Part shown: one piece after another, positions 34,792 to 41,421 of the stretch
How positions within the stretch are numbered: position 1 is the first letter of the stretch
Layout: every line of letters begins with the position of its first letter
Assembly: GCF_014648355.1 (NCBI RefSeq)
Contig: NZ_BMQY01000002.1
Coordinates: forward strand, 186,001-250,000
Source of the DNA: Couchioplanes azureus
Lineage (GTDB): Bacteria > Actinomycetota > Actinomycetes > Mycobacteriales > Micromonosporaceae
Reading direction: 5' to 3'
DNA length: 64,000 nucleotides
Notes under the pieces: generated by a model
Databases searched by the model: none
The model's input: the letters and a program-made list of their open reading frames with translations, nothing else
Told to the model about the DNA's origin: nothing
Made by a program: the position numbers and the translations under genes

Positions 34792-37491
34792 GTGCGTGCT
34801 GATCTCGTTGTCACCACGCCTGTGATCGGTCCGGAGGCGGACGTCGATCCGCTGCTGGAGTCCAAGTTCGAGATTCCCGAACGACCACGTTTCATGGTGG
34901 CACGTCCCCGCCTGCTCGACACGCTCAACGCCCGCAGAGACGCCCCCGTCACGCTGGTGGTGGGTCCGGCGGGCAGCGGCAAGACCCAACTGGCGGCCGC
35001 CTGGGCGCGCGGCGAGGCCGCGCACACCGCCGTGGCCTGGATCACCCTGGAGGACGAGGACGACCAAGCATCGGGATTCTGGACGTACGTGGTGGCGGCG
35101 CTGCGCCGCGCCGGAGTCGCCGTCTCTCCGTCGCTGACGGCCCTGACCTCAGGCACCGGCGTGGACAGGTCCTTTCTGGTTCGGCTGGCAGCAGAGCTGT
35201 CGGAACAGGAGATGCCCCTGCTGCTCGTCCTCGACGGCGCGTCCAGCCTCAGCGGCGAACAGTGGGCCGCGGATCTGGAGTTCGTCCTGCGGCACACGAG
35301 CCCGGTGCTGCGGCTGGCGTTGATCGGCCGCTGGGATCCGCCCCTGCCGCTGCACCGCTACCGGCTCGCCGGACGGCTGACCGAGATCCGCAGCGAGGAC
35401 CTCGCCTTCACCGCCGAGGAGGCGGCCGATCTGCTGGCCCTGCACGGCGTCGAGCTGAGCCCGCCGAGGCTGGCGTCGCTGCTGGAGCACACCGAGGGAT
35501 GGGCGGCCGGCCTGCGCCTGTTCGCCATGGCCCTGCAGGACCACCGCGACGCCGAACACCTGGTCGACACCATCACCGGCAACGAGGCCACCATCGCGGA
35601 GTACTTCGTCGACGAGGTGTTGCGGGTCCAGCCACCGCATGTCCGGGCTTTCCTCCTGGAAGCCAGCATTCTGGACACGTTCACCCCCGAGCTGGCCGGG
35701 GCCGTCACCGGGCGGGCCGACGCCCGGCGGCTGCTCGCGGAGCTCGAGCGGCGCAATGCCTTCGTCCAGCCGACGGCCGAGTACTCGACGACGTACCGGT
35801 TCCACCGGTTGTTCGCCGAGCTGCTGCGCGCCCAGCTCATGTGCGAGGCTCCGGAACGGACGGCGGATCTGCACGGTCACGCCGCGGCCTGGCTGGCGGC
35901 GCACGGCCAGACGGCCGAGGCGGTCAGCCACGCGGTCAAGGCACGGGACTGGCACACCGCCGCGACGATCGCCATCGACCATTACATGATCGGCCGTCTC
36001 GTGCTGGAGGGGCGTACCGGCCGGCTGGGTGCGCTGCTGGGGCAGCTTCCGGACGACTGCGACGACGCCGAGGCCGCCGTCGTGGCCGCCGCGCTGGCGC
36101 TGGCCGACGGCTCCCTCGACCGCTGCGCCCGGCACCTGGCCCGGGCCGAGGAACTGGTCATCCTCCGGGGGTGGGAGTACACCGAGGCCCTCGCGCTGGC
36201 CGACTCGGTCCTCGGCGTCCTGCTGGCGGCGGCGCGCGAGGATCATCCCCAGGTGCTGCAGTTCAGCCCGGCCATCGCGCAGGCCCTCGGCCGGGTGCCG
36301 GCCGCGGTGCTGACGAACCGTCCGGAGCTGCCCGCGCTGACCACGGCCGCCCGGGGCCTGGCGCACAGCCACCTCGGCGCCGTCGACGCGGCCATGAACT
36401 GCCTGAACCAGGTCGCGACCGTGACGGCGCCGGGCTGCCGGGGGCTGGCGATCGACGCCCTGGCCCACCTGTCGCTCGTCGAGGCCTACCGGGGGCGGCT
36501 CGAACGTGCCGGGAAGCTGGCCACCGAGGCCCTCGATGCCGCCGACCAGTGCGGGCTGGAACCGGCCCGCAGACCCGTCCTGGCCCACGTGGCCCTGGCC
36601 TGGGTCGCGATGGAGCGGTATCACGTCGATGCGGCCGGACGTCACCTGCGGGCCGCGGACCCGCGGCATCATCCGCGGACCGACGGTGTCGCGGCGGCCG
36701 CCTACGGCCTGGTCAAGTCGCGCCGGCTGCAGGCGCGCGGCGAGCTGCGAGGTGCCCTCGGCCTGCTCGAGGAGGCGCTGAGCGCACCCGGGACCCCGCC
36801 TCCGCAGTGGCTCGCCCGGGAGCTGGCCGTGTCCCACGGTCACCTGCTGATCCTCACCGGCCGGCCCGGCGAGGCGGTCGAGACCGTCGGCCGCTTCACC
36901 GCGCCGCACCCGGCGGAGGTCGTGGTGCTTCATGCCGCCGCTCTCGCCGCCGGTGGGGCACCGGAGCAGGCGGCCGAGACACTTCTGCCGACGCTCGCCT
37001 CGTCCGCGCTGCTTCCGCCGACGGGCGTGGAGGCCTGGCTCGTGATGGCCACCATCGCCGAGCAGCTCGGCGACGCCGAACGGGCGCGCGGCTCGCTGCG
37101 GCACGCGCTGCGCGCCGCCGGACCGGAGTGCCAGCGCCGCGCCGTCCAACAGGTCTGGGCCCAGCTGCGCCGGGTGCTGCGCGACGACGACGAGCTCGCC
37201 CGGCAGTACCGCGAGCTGCTGGGCGACAAGGTACCGCGGCCGGCACGGGCGGCGGAGCCCGGCGGCGTGGTGATCGTCGAGGCGCTGAGCCGGCGCGAGA
37301 TGGAGGTGTTGCAGGGCATGGCGGCCATGCTGCCGACCGAGGAGATCGCCGCCACGCTGTACGTCTCGGTCAACACGGTCAAGACCCACGTCCGCAGCAT
37401 CCTGCGCAAACTCTCCGCCTCGCGCCGCAACGAAGCGGTGCGCCGGGCCCGCTCGCTGGGTCTGATCGGTGACGTCACCCGGCCGGGATGA
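34792..37491 (+). CDS. MalT-type STAND ATPase/LuxR transcriptional regulator 1
   Basis: 899 residues. SKFEIPERPRFMVARPRLLD at the N-terminus is the usual MalT/LAL entry. Walker A GPAGSGKT (58-65) and a Walker B-like LLLVLDGA follow, then EGWAAGLRLFAMAL and the YRFHRLFAELLRAQL winged-helix region. A TPR-like helical sensor fills the middle, and a LuxR HTH ends the protein (ALSRREMEVLQGM ... SVNTVKTHVRSILRKL). Relatives bind an inducer plus ATP, oligomerise and activate transcription. GTG 34792 is chosen over 34765 because AGGAGG lies 8 nt upstream. It is the prime candidate to bind the GGATGA boxes. Confidence 0.88.
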   Translation: MRADLVVTTPVIGPEADVDPLLESKFEIPERPRFMVARPRLLDTLNARRDAPVTLVVGPAGSGKTQLAAAWARGEAAHTAVAWITLEDEDDQASGFWTYVVAALRRAGVAVSPSLTALTSGTGVDRSFLVRLAAELSEQEMPLLLVLDGASSLSGEQWAADLEFVLRHTSPVLRLALIGRWDPPLPLHRYRLAGRLTEIRSEDLAFTAEEAADLLALHGVELSPPRLASLLEHTEGWAAGLRLFAMALQDHRDAEHLVDTITGNEATIAEYFVDEVLRVQPPHVRAFLLEASILDTFTPELAGAVTGRADARRLLAELERRNAFVQPTAEYSTTYRFHRLFAELLRAQLMCEAPERTADLHGHAAAWLAAHGQTAEAVSHAVKARDWHTAATIAIDHYMIGRLVLEGRTGRLGALLGQLPDDCDDAEAAVVAAALALADGSLDRCARHLARAEELVILRGWEYTEALALADSVLGVLLAAAREDHPQVLQFSPAIAQALGRVPAAVLTNRPELPALTTAARGLAHSHLGAVDAAMNCLNQVATVTAPGCRGLAIDALAHLSLVEAYRGRLERAGKLATEALDAADQCGLEPARRPVLAHVALAWVAMERYHVDAAGRHLRAADPRHHPRTDGVAAAAYGLVKSRRLQARGELRGALGLLEEALSAPGTPPPQWLARELAVSHGHLLILTGRPGEAVETVGRFTAPHPAEVVVLHAAALAAGGAPEQAAETLLPTLASSALLPPTGVEAWLVMATIAEQLGDAERARGSLRHALRAAGPECQRRAVQQVWAQLRRVLRDDDELARQYRELLGDKVPRPARAAEPGGVVIVEALSRREMEVLQGMAAMLPTEEIAATLYVSVNTVKTHVRSILRKLSASRRNEAVRRARSLGLIGDVTRPG
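37475..37491 (+). promoter_or_regulatory. Inverted GGATGA box 11 (first PPK2 gene)
   Basis: TCACCC-GGCCG-GGATGA; the TGA of its right arm is the stop codon of the preceding regulator. -10-like AAGGCT (37514-37519); predicted start near 37526, leader 23 nt to ATG 37549. Confidence 0.68.
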
Positions 37492-37548
37492 CGTACCACG
37501 ACGACGGCCGGAGAAGGCTGGAAGCCGGCCGGCCGAAGGAGGTAGACG

Positions 37549-38328
37549 ATGCCCGCGAAGGCGGACCACTGCCTGCGGCCGTGGCAGGTCGAGCTGCTCA
37601 AGCTGCAGCGCCACCTGGAGGCCGAGGATCTGCGGATGATCGTGCTGTTCGAGGGGCGGGACGCGGCGGGCAAGGGCGGGGCGATCAGGCGGGTCACCCG
37701 CTACATGAACGAGAAGCGCTACCGCGTGGTCGCGCTCGGGCGGCCCACCGAGGACCAGCGGTCCCAGTGGTACTTCCAGCGCTACGTGGCCCAGTTCCCG
37801 ACCGGCGGCGAGATCGTGCTGTTCGATCGGAGCTGGTACAACCGCGCGATGGTGGAACGCGTCTTCGGGTTCTGCAGCCAGAAGGAGTACCACGACTTCC
37901 TGCGCGGCGTCACCGGCTTCGAGAAGGACCTCGTCCGTCAGGGCACCGTACTCGTGAAGCTGTACTTCAGCGTCACCAAGGAGGAGCAGGCCCGCCGCTT
38001 CGAGCGGCGCCTGACGGATCCGCTGCGCCGGTGGAAGCTCAGCGAGATCGACCTGCAGGCCCAGGACCGATGGGACGACTTCACCAACCACAAGTACGAG
38101 ATGCTGGTGCGCACCGACATCAAGGCCGCTCCCTGGCTGATCGTCCGCTCCAACGACAAGCGGCGGGCGCGACTGAACACCATCAAGGTCATCCTCAACG
38201 CTGTCGACTACAAGGAGCGGGCCACGGACCTCGACTTCCGCCCGGACCCGCAGATCGTCGTCCCGGGCGCGGACGAGGTTTCCCTCATGCGAGCCCAGCG
38301 CAGGCGCAGCGGCAGGTTCACGGGATGA
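37549..38328 (+). CDS. ppk2: Polyphosphate kinase 2 family protein (copy 1)
   Basis: 259 residues, the length of a single-domain PPK2. Walker A FEGRDAAGKGG (about 35-45), Walker B with FDRSWYNRAMVERV and the lid region RRFERRLTDPLRRWKLSE are intact. PPK2 enzymes transfer phosphate between polyphosphate and nucleotides, mostly to make NTP from polyP. AAGGAGG 6 nt upstream supports the start. It is followed by the 80-residue gene at 38363 and is only 42-45% alike by eye to the second copy at 44220 in its motifs' surroundings, so they are not a recent duplication. Confidence 0.92.
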   Translation: MPAKADHCLRPWQVELLKLQRHLEAEDLRMIVLFEGRDAAGKGGAIRRVTRYMNEKRYRVVALGRPTEDQRSQWYFQRYVAQFPTGGEIVLFDRSWYNRAMVERVFGFCSQKEYHDFLRGVTGFEKDLVRQGTVLVKLYFSVTKEEQARRFERRLTDPLRRWKLSEIDLQAQDRWDDFTNHKYEMLVRTDIKAAPWLIVRSNDKRRARLNTIKVILNAVDYKERATDLDFRPDPQIVVPGADEVSLMRAQRRRSGRFTG

Positions 38329-38362
38329 CGGACCGGCGCACCCGACGACGGAGGGAAGGCTC

Positions 38363-38605
38363 ATGCCCGAGGCGTCCTACCAGGTCAGGGTCTCCGGGGA
38401 GATTCCGGCGGAACTGCTGTCGGAGCTCCACGACCTGACCGTCAGCGTCGAACCGCCGGAAACCGTGCTGCACGGGTTCCTACCGGACCAGTCCGCGGTG
38501 GTCGGCCTGATCTCCCGCCTGCACGGTCTGGGGCTGCGCCTCGTCGAGGTACGCCGCCTCCCGGCGGACGAGAACCCGCAGCCCCCGCCCGCCCCGGCAC
38601 GCTGA
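38363..38605 (+). CDS. Conserved small protein of the island (80 residues)
   Basis: 80 residues: MPEASYQVRVSGEIP, a strand-like VSVEPPETVLHGFL, then helical VVGLISRLHGLGLRLVEVRR and a Pro-rich tail. It resembles the N-terminal 67 residues encoded from 27444 (YxxxVxG start, L..L..L..G..L..V end). GGAGGGAAGG upstream supports ATG 38363. Function unknown. It is probably co-transcribed with PPK2 copy 1 (34-bp gap). Confidence 0.72.
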   Translation: MPEASYQVRVSGEIPAELLSELHDLTVSVEPPETVLHGFLPDQSAVVGLISRLHGLGLRLVEVRRLPADENPQPPPAPAR

Positions 38606-38648
38606 TCCGGTCAGGGCGGGCGTCGCGGTCGCCGGCGGTCGCGTCATC

Positions 38649-38665
38649 TCACTCGCGGCGGATGG
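38649..38665 (+). promoter_or_regulatory. Inverted GGATGA box 12 (38723 unit)
   Basis: TCACTC-GCGGC-GGATGG. -10-like GAGCAT (38689-38694) 32 bp from the centre; predicted start near 38701, leader 22 nt to GTG 38723. Confidence 0.6.
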
Positions 38666-38722
38666 CGCGGCGGGAATCGGCGCCGGGCGAGCATACGGCG
38701 ACAGCCGAGCGGAGGAGATCCC

Positions 38723-39184
38723 GTGCTGATCTCACTGGTGATCGTGGTCCTTCTCGCCGCCGCCATCGGCGCGGACCTCGCGGCGTGGCGCAGCCGGCGG
38801 CGCTTCATCGACTCCGGGGAGACCTTCCGGTGCCGGGTCCGCACCTGCGGAGACCCGTCGCCGGCCTGGCCCCGGCTCGGCCGGCGGTGGTCCCGGCCGA
38901 TGTGGGCGACCTGGGCCGGCGACGTGCTGACGGTCCGTCGTGGACCGGTGTTCGCCCGCACCGTCTCGTTGCGGGCGCGGGTGTCGGCCGGCGTGTACAC
39001 CCTGGCGACGCGCGATGCGCGGCGGTGCGGCACCCACCCGGTCGCCGTCCGCGTGCTGACGCCGGACGGCTGCCGGCTGGAGATCGCCACGGACGGCGAG
39101 GCGCGCCTGGCGCTCGTCGGGCCGTACCTGGCCGCGGCGGTCAACGACCTGCCCCGGGCGCCGATCCGCCGGCGTCAGACCTGA
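38723..39184 (+). CDS. Membrane-anchored DUF2550-like protein
   Basis: 153 residues: one N-terminal helix (LISLVIVVLLAAAIGADLAAW), then a soluble beta-rich domain with FRCRVRTCGD, WATWAGDVLTVRRGPVFARTVSLR and CRLEIATDGEARLALVGPYLAAAV. It looks like DUF2550, a cell-envelope-associated actinobacterial family, but I am not sure. GGAGGAG about 8 nt upstream supports GTG 38723. It opens a four-gene unit (38723-41342). Confidence 0.65.
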   Translation: MLISLVIVVLLAAAIGADLAAWRSRRRFIDSGETFRCRVRTCGDPSPAWPRLGRRWSRPMWATWAGDVLTVRRGPVFARTVSLRARVSAGVYTLATRDARRCGTHPVAVRVLTPDGCRLEIATDGEARLALVGPYLAAAVNDLPRAPIRRRQT

Positions 39185-39237
39185 CGCCCGGCCGCACGGC
39201 CGGACGACCGGACCGAGGAGAGAAAGGTGACAGCACC

Positions 39238-39693
39238 ATGTCGGACACCCAGCAGCAGAGACCCAGCTACACCCCCGACGAACCGTACGCCGTGCCGAGC
39301 GGCCGGGAAGCCACCGCCTGGGTGGGCTTCGTCTTCTTCGGCGCCATCATGCTGTTGATGATGGGCAGCTTCCAGGCCATCGAGGGGTTCGTCGCGCTCT
39401 TCAAGGACGGCTACTATCTGGTCGCCGAGGAAGGCCTCGTGCTCACCGTCGACTACACCGCGTGGGGCTGGACCCACCTGTTCCTCGGCCTCATCGCCAT
39501 CGCCGTCGGGATCGGCATCCTGCTCGGCCAGATGTGGGCGCGCGTGCTGGGCATCACGATCGCCGTCCTGAGCGCCCTGGCCAACATCGCGTTCCTGCCG
39601 GCGTACCCGGTCTGGTGCACGATCGTCATCGCGATGGACGTCCTGATCATCTACGCCCTGGCGGTGCACGGCCGCGAGGTCCGATCCCGCTGA
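39238..39693 (+). CDS. DUF7144-type four-helix membrane protein (copy 2)
   Basis: 151 residues with four helices: EATAWVGFVFFGAIMLLMMG, WTHLFLGLIAIAVGIGILLG, WARVLGITIAVLSALANIAF and IVIAMDVLIIYALAVHGREV. It is more like the copy at 46155 (shared VDYxxWGW and FxDGxY segments) than the one at 26321. Function unknown. GAGGAGAGAAAGG lies upstream of ATG 39238. The next gene starts directly at its stop. Confidence 0.85.
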   Translation: MSDTQQQRPSYTPDEPYAVPSGREATAWVGFVFFGAIMLLMMGSFQAIEGFVALFKDGYYLVAEEGLVLTVDYTAWGWTHLFLGLIAIAVGIGILLGQMWARVLGITIAVLSALANIAFLPAYPVWCTIVIAMDVLIIYALAVHGREVRSR

Positions 39694-40818
39694 GTGTCCG
39701 TCGTGAAGCGCACTACGGCGCCACCCCGTCCCCTGGCCGGCACCGCGCAGACCAGCGCTCCGGTCATGCCGCGCGGGGTGGTCGTGCTGCTCGGCCTGGC
39801 GTGCGTCGTGGTCACGGTGGCCGGCCTGCGGTCGGTCTCCGACCTGCTCGCCCCGGTCGCCCTGGCCCTGATGCTCACCGTCACGGCGAGCCCGCTGACC
39901 GGCTGGTTGCGCGGGCTCGGCGCGCCGGCCTGGGTGGCCGGTGCGGCGCTCGTCGCGACGGTGTACCTGGTGCTGCTCGGGCTGGGCGGCGCCGTGGTGC
40001 TCGCGGTCGCCCGGCTGCTCGACCTCATGCCCGCCTACCAGAGCCAGCTGGCCGACCTGCGTGCCGACGTGACCGGCGCGCTCGGCGCGATGGGCGTCGA
40101 CGCGGCACAGCTGCGCAACGTGGCGGGGATGATCGATCCGAGCGGTGTCGCCGACCTCGTGCAGGCCGCGCTCGGTGGTGTGCTCGGGGTGCTGTCCAAC
40201 GGCGTCTTCCTGGTCGCCGTACTGCTGTTCCTCTGCCTCGACGCCGTCCGGTTCCCGGCCCGGCTGCGGGTCGCCGCCGCCGAGCGGCCGGAGGTCGTCG
40301 GCGCGCTGCGCTCCTTCGCGCAGGGCACCCGCCGCTACCTGATGGTGTCGACGGTCTTCGGACTGATCGTCGCCGTGATCGACACCCTGGCCCTCTGGGC
40401 GCTGGACATCCCGCTGCCGCTGCTCTGGGGGTTGCTCTCCTTCATCACCAACTACATCCCCAACATCGGCTTCGTGGTGGGCCTGGTGCCGCCGGCGCTG
40501 CTGGCCCTGCTGGAGGGCGGTCCGCAGCTGATGGTCAGCGTGATCGTGCTGTACTGCGTGATCAATTTCCTGATCCAGTCGGTGATCCAGCCGAAGATCG
40601 TCGGCGCCGCCGTCGGCCTCTCGGCCACCATGTCCTTCCTGTCGCTGGTGTTCTGGAGCTGGGTGATGGGTCCCCTCGGCGCCCTGCTGGCCATCCCGCT
40701 GAGCCTGCTCGCCAAGGGCCTGCTGGTGGACATCGATCCGGCGACGCGCTGGATCGGCCCGCTGATCTCCGCGGGAAACCCCTCGAGGGAGGAAGATCAA
40801 TGCGTCGCGAAACCCTGA
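39694..40818 (+). CDS. AI-2E family (TqsA/PerM-like) membrane transporter
   Basis: 374 residues with about 8 helices. Family features: LAPVALALMLTVTASPLTGWL near the N-terminus, the long amphipathic stretch between TM3 and TM4, ALWALDIPLPLLWGLLSFITNYIPNIGF (the conserved NYIPxIG motif) and IQSVIQPKIVGAAVGLSA. Relatives export small molecules or exchange ions; the substrate is unknown. GTG start abuts the preceding stop. Its 3' end overlaps the HdeD-like gene by 19 bp. Confidence 0.87.
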   Translation: MSVVKRTTAPPRPLAGTAQTSAPVMPRGVVVLLGLACVVVTVAGLRSVSDLLAPVALALMLTVTASPLTGWLRGLGAPAWVAGAALVATVYLVLLGLGGAVVLAVARLLDLMPAYQSQLADLRADVTGALGAMGVDAAQLRNVAGMIDPSGVADLVQAALGGVLGVLSNGVFLVAVLLFLCLDAVRFPARLRVAAAERPEVVGALRSFAQGTRRYLMVSTVFGLIVAVIDTLALWALDIPLPLLWGLLSFITNYIPNIGFVVGLVPPALLALLEGGPQLMVSVIVLYCVINFLIQSVIQPKIVGAAVGLSATMSFLSLVFWSWVMGPLGALLAIPLSLLAKGLLVDIDPATRWIGPLISAGNPSREEDQCVAKP

Positions 40819-41342
40819 GACTGCTGCTCGGCGTCTTCGCCATCGCCGTGGGCGTCGCCGCCTTCGCGTGGCCCTCCGCCACCGTCCAGGTCGTCGGCTT
40901 CCTCTTCGGGCTGAACCTGGTGGTGACCGGCTTCGTCCGCGCCGGGCTGCTGTTCTTCGTCCCGGACTACCCGCTCGTCTACCGCGTCGTCGGCATCGTC
41001 TTCGGCGTCCTCACCGGGATCGTCGGAATCCTGTGTCTGCGCAACATCGCGGGCTCGGTGGTCCTGCTGCTGGTCGTGGTCGCGATCGGCTGGCTGCTGG
41101 ACGGCCTGGTGGAGCTCTTCACGGCCATCGGCACCCCGGCCGGGCATGCCTCGGGCTGGCGGATCGGCAGCGGCCTGCTGATGATCCTCGGCGCGATCGC
41201 CGTCCTGGTGTGGCCGAAGCTCGGCCTCGCCACGTTCGTCGCCGTCGGGGCGACGGTCCTGGTCTTCGTGGGCATCGTCCAGGTGCTCGGCGCGATCGCC
41301 GGGCTCCGGGCGGCCCGCACGGAAACCATCCCCGCCGGGTGA
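40800..41342 (+). CDS. HdeD/DUF308-family membrane protein
   Basis: 180 residues with six helices in three hairpins: LRLLLGVFAIAVGVAAFAWP, VVGFLFGLNLVVTGFVRAGL, VVGIVFGVLTGIVGILCL and so on, matching the internally repeated DUF308 pattern. HdeD is linked to acid stress in E. coli; here the role is unknown. ATG 40800 follows GAGGGAGGAAG. Its stop codon is part of box 13. Confidence 0.88.
   Translation: MRRETLRLLLGVFAIAVGVAAFAWPSATVQVVGFLFGLNLVVTGFVRAGLLFFVPDYPLVYRVVGIVFGVLTGIVGILCLRNIAGSVVLLLVVVAIGWLLDGLVELFTAIGTPAGHASGWRIGSGLLMILGAIAVLVWPKLGLATFVAVGATVLVFVGIVQVLGAIAGLRAARTETIPAG
41326..41342 (+). promoter_or_regulatory. Inverted GGATGA box 13 (P-type ATPase unit)
   Basis: CCATCC-CCGCC-GGGTGA; the TGA is the stop codon of the HdeD-like gene. 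-10-like GAGGGT (41366-41371) 32 bp from the centre; predicted start near 41378, leader 44 nt to ATG 41422. Confidence 0.6.
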
Positions 41343-41421
41343 GGGACCCGCCCCCGCACGGCCACGAGGGTGGGAGCCCGGCCGCCGGGCGGCCGCCGGC
41401 CGGCATCTCCAGGGGGCACGC

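Noticed and set aside
38316..38330. TCACGGGATGA near the end of PPK2 copy 1 as another operator
   Set aside because: The arms are only 2 nt apart instead of 5, and no fitting -10 hexamer follows.
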